NCBI RefSeq assembly: GCF_003044185.1
Contig: NZ_PYYB01000001.1
Coordinates: forward strand, 1,116,001-1,180,000
Direction of reading: 5' to 3'
Source: Paraconexibacter algicola
GTDB taxonomy: Bacteria > Actinomycetota > Thermoleophilia > Solirubrobacterales > Solirubrobacteraceae
DNA length: 64,000 bases
Both the position numbers and the translations under genes were made by a program. The notes beneath the pieces were generated by a model. It had not been told where the DNA came from, ran no database searches, and saw only the letters and a program-made list of their open reading frames with translations. This document shows positions 41,987-50,462 of this stretch, piece by piece. The number at the start of each line of letters is the position of its first letter. Positions within the stretch are counted from its first letter, which is position 1.

Positions 41987-42556
41987 CCCGACGTACTCGC
42001 CACCGTCGTCCTCCTGGAGGAGCGGGGCCTCGTAGCGCAGGATGCTGCCGGCTGGTCGGAGACAGCACGCGGCCGTCGGACCGCACGGGCGGCGGCGGTG
42101 ACCCTTTGTCTCGAGGACTTCGCCGGCCCCCCAATGACGCCCGAGTGGACGCGGCGGCGGCCTTCGCGTGGTTCGTCGCGCAGGGCGCTCGCGACGCCCA
42201 GGGGCTTCCGCGGAAGCCTGCCTGCCTGAACTGGGCGGACGAAAGCCCATATGTGGGCATCGGTCCACCCAGTTCGCGCCCGGGCGCGTCGGCGTGGAAG
42301 CACGGCACCGGGGCGACTCTCACCAGCACTCGCAGGGCGCCGGCGCGCCGAGCCCAGCGGGCGACCTGAAGGGGCGAACGCACGGGTGAGGAACACCCGA
42401 GCTGGAGGGATCAGCGGCGACCTCGACCTCGCGCGCCGCGCGCTGCTCGGGCGCCCCCACGTGCTCGCCGTGACGCTCGAGGAGGAGGCGACCGCCTGCT
42501 GAAGGGGTCGGCCGGGACCAGCCCTTGGGCTGCTGCGCCGACCGCGCGCACACGGG
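41987..42556. other. Stretch without a confident gene
   Basis: About 570 bp separate the uncertain ORF from the giant secreted protein gene. A plus-strand frame from GTG 42145 to 42369 (74 codons, AFAWFVAQGARDAQG, LNWADESPYVGIGP) has GC-rich third positions and might be a small gene or a relic, but it has no ribosome binding site and no family I know. I see no promoter, tRNA or repeat here. It looks like degraded accessory DNA. Confidence 0.5.
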
Positions 42557-45500
42557 ATGGTCCGGACCATGCGCCGACCGCTCGCCGTGCTCGCCCTGCT
42601 GCTGCCCGTGCTCGTCGGGGCCGCCGCGCCCGGGACCGCGGGCGCGGCGGTGCCGATGGCGCCCGTCGCCGACCTCGTCTCGGCGACCACGGACGGCACG
42701 CCCGCCGGGGCGCGGGAGGTCGCGCTCGCCGGCTCGCGCTACGCCGTCTTCACCTCGGACGCGGCCGACGTCGTCGCCGGCCAGGCTGGGTACGACACCA
42801 ACGGCACGTGCGACGTGTTCCGGCGCGACCTGCTCACCGGCGAGACCGTCGTCGTCAGCCGCGTGCCCGGCGGGTCGACCGGGGGCGGCTGCTCGGACAA
42901 GCCCCGCATCTCGCACCGCGGGACCGTCGTCGCGTTCGCGACCGACGCCGCGAACCTCATCACCGCCGCCGGGGGCGGGGCCGCGCCGCCCGCCGGGGTC
43001 GAGCAGGTCCTCGTCGCCGACCTCTCCGGTCCGACCCCGACGCTCACGGTCGCCAGCCGCGCCGACGGGGACTCCGGGGCGCTCGACGGCAGCCCGACCG
43101 CCGACTTCGACCTCAGCGGCGACGGGCAGCACGTCGCCTTCACCGCGGACGGCCAGGTCTGGCAGCGCAACCTCGACGTGAGCCCGCGCACGACCGTGCT
43201 CGTCTCCGCCCAGGACGGCACGGCCGCCACGCCGATCGCCGCGACCGCCGTCACCCCGTCGATCGACGAGTACGGACTGCGCGTCGCGTTCGCCGCCGAC
43301 CTGCGCGTCTACGTGCGCCAGCCCGGGAACGTCACGACGCTCGCGTCGGTCACGACGCTCGGCACCCAGCTCGACGGCCTGCGGCCGGACCTCTCCGCCG
43401 CCGGCAACGCGGTCGCGTTCGCGACCCGGGCGCTGTCGCCGTCGTTCCGGCTGCAGGTCGCCGTGCGCGACCTCGTCGCCGGGACCACGACGCTCGTCAG
43501 CCACCCGGCCGGCGCCCCCGACACGACCGCGAACGAGGACGCCGGACCCCCGACGATCTCCGGGCGCGGACGGGTCGTCGCGTTCGCGTCGACCGCGACG
43601 AACCTCGCGGCCGGCGACCCGCGCGGCCGCGCGCAGGTGTACGTCGCCGACCTCCGCCGGGACCTGCTGACGCTCGCCTCGCGCAGCGGCGCCACCGGTG
43701 GCGACGCCGACAGCAGCACCGGCGGGGAGGGCGCCCTGGTCGCTCCCGCGCTCGCCCAGGACGGCATCACCGTCGCGTTCACGTCGCTGGCCACCGATCT
43801 CGTCGCCGCGGACACGACCGCGGCGCGCGACGCGGTCGTCCGTCGCGTGCGCACTCCCGTGGCGCCCCCCGCCGACACGCTGCGCGAGCAGTCCGTCGGC
43901 GGGCTCGACGGCCGCAACGTCGGGGAGCAGTTCCGCAGCAGCGTCGGCGCGACCACCACCGCCGGGATGGGCGTCGGCGGTACCGCGCTGTCCGCGGACG
44001 GCCGCTACGTCGCGTTCGTCGCGCACGGCAACGACAGCTACAGCGGGGACGCGCGGATCCCCGGGAACGAGAACGCGGCGGCGGTGTACGTCCGCGACCG
44101 GCTCACCGGCGAGGTCGAGGCGGTCAGCCGCAGCAGCGACGTCGCCGGCCGGCCCGGCGCGCTCGTGCCGTTCGTGTCCGGCGGCAGCGAGCTGAGCATC
44201 GACGCGACCGGCCGCCACGTGACGTTCCCGTGCGACGGTGGACGGCTCTGCCGCCGCGACCGCGTCAGCGGGACCACCGCCCGGGTCGACCCGGGCGCCA
44301 ACGGCGACGCGTTCCTCGCCGGCATGAGCGCGACCGGCCGCTACGTCGTCTTCGGCTCGTACGCCACGAACCTGCCGGGCGCGGGCACCTCCAACGGCCT
44401 GCCGCGGCTGTACCGGCGCGACATGAGCAGCGGGTCGATCGTCCGCGTCGACCTGCGCGACGGGCGCACCGACGACACCGGCTTCGTGCCGCAGGGCCCC
44501 GCCGTCGACCAGCCGACCGTCAGCGAGGACGGCCGCTACGTGACCTGGACCTCCGCGGACGTCCTCGTCGCCGGGACCGGGTTCGACCCCGGCTACCGGC
44601 AGGCCTACCTGCGCGACCTGCAGACCGACCGGACCTACGCGCTCAACCGCTCGGCGAGCGGGGACTACGGGCGCTTCGGCGGCGGGGCGACCGGCCAGAC
44701 GGAGTCCGGTGGCGCGCGGATCACCCCGGACGGCCGGTACGTCGCGTTCGACAGCAACGCCGGGAACCTCGTCGCCGGGAAGACGAGCACGAGCTTCGGG
44801 GTGTACCGGCAGCGGCTGACGTTCGGTGGCCCGGCCGGCGCGATCGACGGCGCCCTGGACCTCGTCTCGGTGCCGCGCCCCGGCGGCGGGGCGCAGGTCG
44901 ACAACAACGCCTGGCAGCCGGCGATCAGCGACGACGGCGAGCGGGTCGCGTACGTCGGTGCGAGCCCGACGAACGTCGTCAGCGGGGTGACGGGCTTCCA
45001 GGTCTACGCCCGTGACCTGCCGGGCGGGACGACCGTGCTCGTCAGCCGCGCGGACGGGGCGGGCGGGGCACCGGCCTCCGGCGGGCAGATCGCGTTCCCG
45101 CCCACGGTGTCGCTCGACGGGCGGGTCGTGCTCTTCAGCACCTCGTCCGCGACGCTCGACGGGGACGCGGGCCTCCAGTACAAGGCGTTCGCGCGCGTGC
45201 TGCCGCCGACGAGCGGTCCGCCGGTCCCCGCACCGCAGAACACGACGCTCCCCTCGGTCTCCCCGGCCGAGCCGGTCACCGGGCAGACCGCGACGTGCGA
45301 CCCGGGCACCTGGACCGGCAGCCCGACGTTCGCCTACGAGTGGCTCGTGGACGACGCGGCCGCCGCCGGGACGGGCCCGACGTTCGTGCCGCCGCCGACC
45401 GCCGCCGGCAAGCAGCTGCGCTGTCGCGTGACCGGGGCGAACGCCGGCGGGAGCGCAACCGCGACGAGCGGCCCGCGACCCGTGGTCGCCCCGCCGCCGA

Positions 45501-46933
45501 CCGCGGAGGTGACGGGCTACGCGCGCTTCGACGAGACGGTCACGTGCGACGCCGGCCGCTTCGACGCCGACCCGTCGCTCACGGTCACCTGGCTCGTCGG
45601 GCCGGGGATCACCGACCCGGGCACCCCGATCGCGGGGGCGACCGGCCGGACCTTCACGCTCGACGACCCGGCGCTCGTCGAGCGGTGGATCCGCTGTCGC
45701 GCGAGCATCGTCGAGAACGGCACGCCCCGGACGGTCACCTCGGGGGCGCGGTACGTGCACCTCGACGTCACGGTGGTCCGGCCGACCGCCCCGCTGACCC
45801 CGCCGCGCGAGGGCGAGCGCTTCACCTGCAGCGACACCGAGGTGCGCGTGCGTCCCGCCGGCTACGGGGTCACCCACTCCTACTCCATCCGGGCGCTGCG
45901 CGACAACGGGGAGATCGCCGCCGACTACCCGGCCTCCCCCACGCCGACGTCGCTCGGCCCGCTGGCCGACGGGACCGCCGGGGGGCGCGTCGTCTGCCTG
46001 GACGAGGGACGGGCGGGAGCCGCGACCCGGTTCAGCTCCGACGGCCCGCTCGCGACGATCCTCGCCCGCAGCGCCCCCGCCCCGACGCCGGCGCCCGCCG
46101 CGCTCCCGGGCCCGCCGCGGGCCACCGCGCCGCCGACCGTCGGGGCCTACCGTCAGCTCGACCGGACCTGCCGGACCGCGACCTACGACGGGCCGCTCAC
46201 GGGCCTGCGCACCCGGATCGTCTGGCGCCTGCACCTGGCGGGCGGGCAGACGACCGTCGTTCCCGCCTCCTCGCTGCAGCCGCTGGTGTTCGACGGCCAG
46301 ATCTACCGCGACGCGTCACTCGCCTTCACCGGCCCGACGCCGCCGGTCGGCCTGTCCTGCGAGCAGCTCGTGACCGGACGCAACGGCGTCGAGCAGGGGA
46401 CGCGCAGCGCGGTCGTGCGGCCGAACCCGTACTGCGTGGAGTGGCAGGTGCAGGGCGGCCGGCCGGGCCGCGACGGGATCCCCTACGCGGTGACCTCCGC
46501 GTGGTGCACGGACTACCGCGACGACGGGAACGACACCGTGGTGACGGCCGCGCCGCCGCTCCCGCGCCCGCCGTTGACGGTCGACGCGTCGGGGGTCGCC
46601 CGGATCGTGGTCGGGTGCGGCGCCACGGTCGCGACGACGAACGGCTGCGCGTTCACCGTGTCCCTGCACGCGATCGGGACGGCGTTCGCGGGCCGGGCGG
46701 CCGGTCCGCCACGGCCGGTGACGAAGACGACCCGGCTGGGCCGGCGGCTCGGGCGGGCGACCGCGCGCGTGCCGCGCGGCCGGCGGGCGGTGACGGTGCG
46801 CGTGCGGGTCGACGCCGCGACCCGCCGGCAGCTGCGCCGCGGGCGGACGGTCGCGACCGTGCTCGTGGTGCGCTACCGCGGCCGGGCGACCGCGGTGCGG
46901 GTCGGCGCGCCGGTGCTGCGCCGCGCCCGGTAG
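42557..46933 (+). CDS. Giant secreted PD40/TolB-like beta-propeller protein with Ig-like C-terminal region
   Basis: The 1458-residue protein has a signal peptide (MRRPLAVLALLLPVLVGAAA to AGAAV); ATG 42569 is an alternative start four codons in. Residues about 35-870 consist of repeated PD40/TolB blades such as ISHRGTVVAFATDAANLI, LSADGRYVAFVAHGND, ITPDGRYVAFDSNAGNLV and ISDDGERVAYVGASPTNV, enough for two propellers. Next come Ig/Fn-like domains with paired Cys (TATCDPGTWTGSPTFAYEWL, VTCDAGRFDADPSLTVTWLV), then a basic Arg-rich tail (GRRLGRATARVPRGRRAVTV). The layout is typical of large exported proteins in Solirubrobacterales; ligand unknown. It lies alone between the accessory stretch and flhB. 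Confidence 0.85.
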   Translation: MVRTMRRPLAVLALLLPVLVGAAAPGTAGAAVPMAPVADLVSATTDGTPAGAREVALAGSRYAVFTSDAADVVAGQAGYDTNGTCDVFRRDLLTGETVVVSRVPGGSTGGGCSDKPRISHRGTVVAFATDAANLITAAGGGAAPPAGVEQVLVADLSGPTPTLTVASRADGDSGALDGSPTADFDLSGDGQHVAFTADGQVWQRNLDVSPRTTVLVSAQDGTAATPIAATAVTPSIDEYGLRVAFAADLRVYVRQPGNVTTLASVTTLGTQLDGLRPDLSAAGNAVAFATRALSPSFRLQVAVRDLVAGTTTLVSHPAGAPDTTANEDAGPPTISGRGRVVAFASTATNLAAGDPRGRAQVYVADLRRDLLTLASRSGATGGDADSSTGGEGALVAPALAQDGITVAFTSLATDLVAADTTAARDAVVRRVRTPVAPPADTLREQSVGGLDGRNVGEQFRSSVGATTTAGMGVGGTALSADGRYVAFVAHGNDSYSGDARIPGNENAAAVYVRDRLTGEVEAVSRSSDVAGRPGALVPFVSGGSELSIDATGRHVTFPCDGGRLCRRDRVSGTTARVDPGANGDAFLAGMSATGRYVVFGSYATNLPGAGTSNGLPRLYRRDMSSGSIVRVDLRDGRTDDTGFVPQGPAVDQPTVSEDGRYVTWTSADVLVAGTGFDPGYRQAYLRDLQTDRTYALNRSASGDYGRFGGGATGQTESGGARITPDGRYVAFDSNAGNLVAGKTSTSFGVYRQRLTFGGPAGAIDGALDLVSVPRPGGGAQVDNNAWQPAISDDGERVAYVGASPTNVVSGVTGFQVYARDLPGGTTVLVSRADGAGGAPASGGQIAFPPTVSLDGRVVLFSTSSATLDGDAGLQYKAFARVLPPTSGPPVPAPQNTTLPSVSPAEPVTGQTATCDPGTWTGSPTFAYEWLVDDAAAAGTGPTFVPPPTAAGKQLRCRVTGANAGGSATATSGPRPVVAPPPTAEVTGYARFDETVTCDAGRFDADPSLTVTWLVGPGITDPGTPIAGATGRTFTLDDPALVERWIRCRASIVENGTPRTVTSGARYVHLDVTVVRPTAPLTPPREGERFTCSDTEVRVRPAGYGVTHSYSIRALRDNGEIAADYPASPTPTSLGPLADGTAGGRVVCLDEGRAGAATRFSSDGPLATILARSAPAPTPAPAALPGPPRATAPPTVGAYRQLDRTCRTATYDGPLTGLRTRIVWRLHLAGGQTTVVPASSLQPLVFDGQIYRDASLAFTGPTPPVGLSCEQLVTGRNGVEQGTRSAVVRPNPYCVEWQVQGGRPGRDGIPYAVTSAWCTDYRDDGNDTVVTAAPPLPRPPLTVDASGVARIVVGCGATVATTNGCAFTVSLHAIGTAFAGRAAGPPRPVTKTTRLGRRLGRATARVPRGRRAVTVRVRVDAATRRQLRRGRTVATVLVVRYRGRATAVRVGAPVLRRAR

Positions 46934-47023
46934 CGGGCGGGGCGCGGCGGGCTGGGGCGCCGGGACCCGCTCCCCTGCACCTGAGCGCACCATTCTGGTG
47001 AGCTGCGGCGCACTCGCCGGAGG

Positions 47024-48097
47024 TCAGCCCGTGACCGCGCGGCGGCGGCGCGCGACGCGGTACACGAACGCGAGCACCTGGGCGACGGCGGCGTAGAACT
47101 CCTCGGGGATCTGCTGGCCGACCTCGACGCTGGCGTGCAGGCCGCGGGCCAGGGGCGGGTTGGGCACGAGCGGCACGCCGTTCTCGGTGGCGAGCTCGCG
47201 GATCCGGGCGGCGAGGATGTCCTTGCCCTTGGCGACGACGATCGGCGCCGCCTCGCCGTGCTCGTACTTCAGGGCCACCGCGTAGTGCGTCGGGTTGGTG
47301 ATGACGACGTCGGCGGTCGGGACGTCCTCCATCATCCGGCCGCGCGCCGCCTGCATCGCCCGGCGGCGCTGCGCGGAGCGGACCTCGGCCGGGAGCGACT
47401 GGCCCTTGGCCTCCTCCTTGACCTCCTGCTTGTCCATCCGCAGCTGCTTCTCGTTGCGCCACTTCTGGTAGCCGAAGTCGGCGAGGCCGATCAGCAGGTA
47501 GGCGGAGGCGGCGCGCAGCGCGATCGCCCGCACCTCGCCGGTCAGGGCGGCCGCGAGCTGCGCGGGCTCCACCCCGACCATCGCCCCGAGCTGCGTGAGC
47601 TTCGGGCCGACCGCGGCGAACACGATCGCCCCGACGATCCCGACCTTCGAGCAGCTCTTCACCGCCTCGGCGATCGCGTTGGGCCCGAAGATGTTCTTGA
47701 ACCCGTTGACCGGGTTCAGCCGCTTGGGGTCGGGCATCAGCGCCTTGGGCATCGGCTGCGGCCCGACCTGGATGACGCCGATCGCCGCGCCCGCGATCGC
47801 GCACGCGACCGCGACCGGCGCGACGCACAGCACCGACGTCACCAGCGCGTCCATGAGCAGCCGCCCGACGCCCTCGCGGTTGACCTCCTCGAACGCGGCG
47901 AGGTTCGCGAGCGTCGACTGCATCGTCGTGCCCATCCGGTCGACGTACGCCGGTCCCGCCCAGCCGAGGACGACGACCCCGACGAGCATCACGATCGCGC
48001 CGCTGAGATCGGGGGAGCGCGCGACCTGGCCCTTCTCGCGGGCCTCCGCGCGCTTCTTCGGTGTCGCCTTCTCGGTCTTGTCCGACCCGCCGCCCAC
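47024..48097 (-). CDS. flhB: Flagellar export switch protein FlhB
   Basis: The 357-residue protein starts at GTG 48097, 6 nt after fliR. KTEKATPKKRAEAREKGQVA is the conserved FlhB N-terminus; four membrane helices follow. The cytoplasmic domain holds the autocleavage motif NPTH at residues 268-271, in DVVITNPTHYAVALKY. FlhB switches export from rod/hook to filament substrates after cleaving itself at Asn-Pro. It is last in the fliO-P-Q-R-flhB operon. Confidence 0.97.
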   Translation of the reverse strand: MGGGSDKTEKATPKKRAEAREKGQVARSPDLSGAIVMLVGVVVLGWAGPAYVDRMGTTMQSTLANLAAFEEVNREGVGRLLMDALVTSVLCVAPVAVACAIAGAAIGVIQVGPQPMPKALMPDPKRLNPVNGFKNIFGPNAIAEAVKSCSKVGIVGAIVFAAVGPKLTQLGAMVGVEPAQLAAALTGEVRAIALRAASAYLLIGLADFGYQKWRNEKQLRMDKQEVKEEAKGQSLPAEVRSAQRRRAMQAARGRMMEDVPTADVVITNPTHYAVALKYEHGEAAPIVVAKGKDILAARIRELATENGVPLVPNPPLARGLHASVEVGQQIPEEFYAAVAQVLAFVYRVARRRRAVTG

Positions 48098-48103
48098 CGC
48101 CGC

Positions 48104-48892
48104 TCACCCCGCGAGCTTCAGGGTCTGCAGGGCGGCGCCGACGTCGCGCTGCAGCTCGTCGGCGATCCATCCGGCGACGAACGGCAGCGTCGTGCCGAGC
48201 AGCAGCAGGCCGACGAACACCTTCGCCGGGAAGCCGACCGCGAACACGTTGAGCTGCGGCACGACGCGCGACACGACCCCGAACGCGGCGTCGGTCACGA
48301 TCAGCGCGAGGACGACCGGGCCGGCGACCTGGATCGCGGCGGCGAACACGCCGACGAACGCGTCGTCGGCGCCCTGCACGAGCGCGCCGAGCTGCGGGTA
48401 GGCGTCCATCGGCACGAGCTCGTAGGTGCGGGCCATGCCCTCGATCACCCAGGCGTCCCCGCCGATCGCGATGAAGATCGCGACGCCGACGAACGCGTAC
48501 AGCTGCGTGAGGACCGCGGACTGCGTGCCGGTGACCGGGTCGATCAGGCCGCCGTAGGAGAACCCGATGAGCGTGTCGAGGAACGCGCCCGCGACCTGGA
48601 TCGCCGCGAAGAACGCGGCGAGCGCGAACGCGAACGACGCGCCGACCAGCAGCTCCTTGCCGATCAGCGCCGCGAGGTTCCAGACGTCGAGGTCGACCTG
48701 CGCGTCACGGCCGACGACCGGGCCGAGGCCGATCGCCAGCGCCACCGCGACGATCCCGCGCACGCGCGCGGGGACGCTGCGCGAGCTGAACAGCGGCGCC
48801 AGCACGAACAGCGGGCTGACGCGCGCGAGGACGAGGAAGAACGCGACGACCTGCTGCTCGCCGAACTCGTTGATCAGCTGCTCGACGGTCAA
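48104..48892 (-). CDS. fliR: Flagellar export apparatus protein FliR
   Basis: The 262-residue protein has six membrane helices with FliR hallmarks: FFLVLARVSPLFVLAPLFSS, VRGIVAVALAIGLGP, and QVAGAFLDTLIGFSYGGLID followed by an L-T-Q-L motif. FliR forms the export-gate core with FliP and FliQ. The open frame begins with TTG (48892-48890), 4 nt after the fliQ stop; no ATG or GTG is nearby, so TTG is taken as the start. Confidence 0.95.
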   Translation of the reverse strand: MTVEQLINEFGEQQVVAFFLVLARVSPLFVLAPLFSSRSVPARVRGIVAVALAIGLGPVVGRDAQVDLDVWNLAALIGKELLVGASFAFALAAFFAAIQVAGAFLDTLIGFSYGGLIDPVTGTQSAVLTQLYAFVGVAIFIAIGGDAWVIEGMARTYELVPMDAYPQLGALVQGADDAFVGVFAAAIQVAGPVVLALIVTDAAFGVVSRVVPQLNVFAVGFPAKVFVGLLLLGTTLPFVAGWIADELQRDVGAALQTLKLAG

Positions 48893-48896
48893 CGGC

Positions 48897-49166
48897 TCAG
48901 CCGATCTGCGACGGGATCGACCCCCACAGCTCGGTCGTGTAGACCATCAGCTGGTTGAGCATCCACGGGCCGCCGACGACGAGCACGACGGCGAGCGCGA
49001 GGATCTTCGGGATGAAGGAGAGCGTCTGCTCCTGGATCTGCGTGACCGCCTGGAAGACGGAGACGAGCAGGCCGACGACGAGGCCGCACAGCAGCAGCGG
49101 CAGCGCGATCTTCAGCGACAGCTCCATCGCCTGCGTCGAGAGGTTGACGACGGTGTCCTGGTCCAC
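48897..49166 (-). CDS. fliQ: Flagellar export apparatus protein FliQ
   Basis: The 89-residue protein has two membrane helices typical of FliQ: AMELSLKIALPLLLCGLVVG and a second ending VLVVGGPWML, with the conserved loop VFQAVTQIQEQTLSFIPKI between. GTG 49166 has AGGAG 9 nt upstream. It stacks around FliP/FliR in the export gate. Confidence 0.95.
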   Translation of the reverse strand: MDQDTVVNLSTQAMELSLKIALPLLLCGLVVGLLVSVFQAVTQIQEQTLSFIPKILALAVVLVVGGPWMLNQLMVYTTELWGSIPSQIG

Positions 49167-49178
49167 GGCGACGTGCTC

Positions 49179-49811
49179 CTAGGCGAAGCTCTGCACGAGC
49201 GATTGGGTGACGAGGTGCCACCCGTCCACGAGGACGAACAGCAGGATCTTGAACGGCAGGGAGATGAAGACCGGGGGCAGCATCACCATGCCCATCGACA
49301 TGAGCGTCGAGCTGACGACGAGGTCGATGACGAGGAACGGCAGGAAGATCAGGAACCCGATCTGGAACGCCGTCTTGAGCTCGCTGATGATGAACGCGGG
49401 GATCAGCACGTAGGTCGGGACGTCGGCGCGGGTCTTCGGCCGCTCGAGCTTCGCGAGCTTCACGAACAGCGCGAGATCGCTCGTGCGGGTCTGCTGGAAC
49501 ATGAACTCGCGCAGCGGCTTCTGGCCGCGCTCGAACGCCTCGGCCTGCGTGATCTTCTCCGCGGTGAGCGGGTCGATCGCCTGCTCCTTGATCTGCGTGA
49601 ACGTCGGGGCCATCACGAAGATCGTCAGGAAGATCGCGATGCCGACGAGCACCTGGTTGGGCGGCGCGGTCGGCGTGCCCAGCCCGGTGCGAATGAAGCC
49701 CAGGACGATGAGGATGCGCGTGAAGCCCGTGACCGTGAACAGCAGCGCCGGGACGAGCGTGATGCCGCCGATCAGGATCAGCAGCTGGACCGCGTTGCCG
49801 CCGTCGTTCAT
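49179..49811 (-). CDS. fliP: Flagellar export apparatus protein FliP
   Basis: The 210-residue protein starts at ATG 49811 (overlap with the fliO stop). FliP motifs are clear: LLFTVTGFTRILIVLGFIRT, TPTAPPNQVLVGIAIFLTIF and LIPAFIISELKTAFQIGFL, ending MVMLPPVFISLPFKILLFVL. It is shorter than enterobacterial FliP because it lacks the cleaved N-terminal signal peptide. FliP is the main subunit of the export gate. Confidence 0.97.
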   Translation of the reverse strand: MNDGGNAVQLLILIGGITLVPALLFTVTGFTRILIVLGFIRTGLGTPTAPPNQVLVGIAIFLTIFVMAPTFTQIKEQAIDPLTAEKITQAEAFERGQKPLREFMFQQTRTSDLALFVKLAKLERPKTRADVPTYVLIPAFIISELKTAFQIGFLIFLPFLVIDLVVSSTLMSMGMVMLPPVFISLPFKILLFVLVDGWHLVTQSLVQSFA

Positions 49812-50365
49812 CGCTGCGTCCGGCGGCGGACCGCGTCCAGGAGCGCGCCGACCCCGTCGGTGCGCGGGTTGCTGAGGGCGCGCTGCGGGGCGACGGGGTC
49901 GCCGTCGGCGTCGAGCGCCTCGTCGGGGATGAGCCCGAGGTCGACCGCCTCCTGGCGGGTGTAGGTGCGGATCGGGGTGACGCCCTGCTCGGCGACGCCG
50001 ACGAGCACGAGCTCGCGGCCGGCGTGCACGAGGTGCAGCGCACGGTTGGGGCCGAGCGCGATCGTGGCGGCGGGCCGCAGCCCGTGGCCCATCGTGCGCT
50101 CCTCGCGGCTGGCCTTGACCTGCCGCAGCACCCAGCTGAGGCCGTAGATGACCCCGATGACGACGGCGAGGCCGACGATCGTGCGGACGATCGAGCCGCC
50201 CCCGCCGCCGACGCTCGAGGCCTGGTTGGCCTTGTCGGCGGGGAGGTTCAGGGGCGTGTCCTCGCCGGAGCCGGCGACCCCGGGTGCGGCGAGCGCCACG
50301 GGAGCGAGCAGGAGCAGGGAGGCGCCGGCCACCGTCGTGGCACGCGCTGCGGTTCGAAGATGCAT
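49808..50365 (-). CDS. fliO: Flagellar export assembly protein FliO
   Basis: The protein has 185 residues from ATG 50365: a signal-like N-terminus (TTVAGASLLLLAPVALAAPG), a second helix SIVRTIVGLAVVIGVIYGLS, then a small beta domain with LGPNRALHLVHAGRELVLVG, the FliO pattern L-x-V-x-G-R-x-L-L-L-G. FliO helps FliP assemble. The DNA before the ATG is C/T-rich and gives no ribosome binding site. A sigma-28-type promoter lies 54 nt upstream and is divergent from the GH3 gene. Confidence 0.88.
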   Translation of the reverse strand: MHLRTAARATTVAGASLLLLAPVALAAPGVAGSGEDTPLNLPADKANQASSVGGGGGSIVRTIVGLAVVIGVIYGLSWVLRQVKASREERTMGHGLRPAATIALGPNRALHLVHAGRELVLVGVAEQGVTPIRTYTRQEAVDLGLIPDEALDADGDPVAPQRALSNPRTDGVGALLDAVRRRTQR

Positions 50366-50419
50366 GGAGGGAGGGAGTGACCGGCGCCGCGGGAGGGAGG
50401 GAGCGGCGGGTCCGCCCGG

Positions 50420-50446
50420 TAGTCGGCCGGCGGCCCCGGGCCTTGA
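50420..50446 (-). promoter_or_regulatory. Sigma-28-type promoter of the fliO-P-Q-R-flhB operon (TCAA-N15-GCCGACTA)
   Basis: TCAA (50446-50443) and GCCGACTA (50427-50420) are exactly 15 nt apart on the minus strand. The leader would be about 48 nt. Confidence 0.7.
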
Positions 50447-50462
50447 CTGCGAGACTGGACGC

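Noticed and set aside
41501-42229. Plus-strand open frame opposite the uncertain ORF at 41744-41986
   Set aside because: It overlaps the signal-peptide end of the secreted paralog and the opposite frame has better third-position GC; no motif was recognised.
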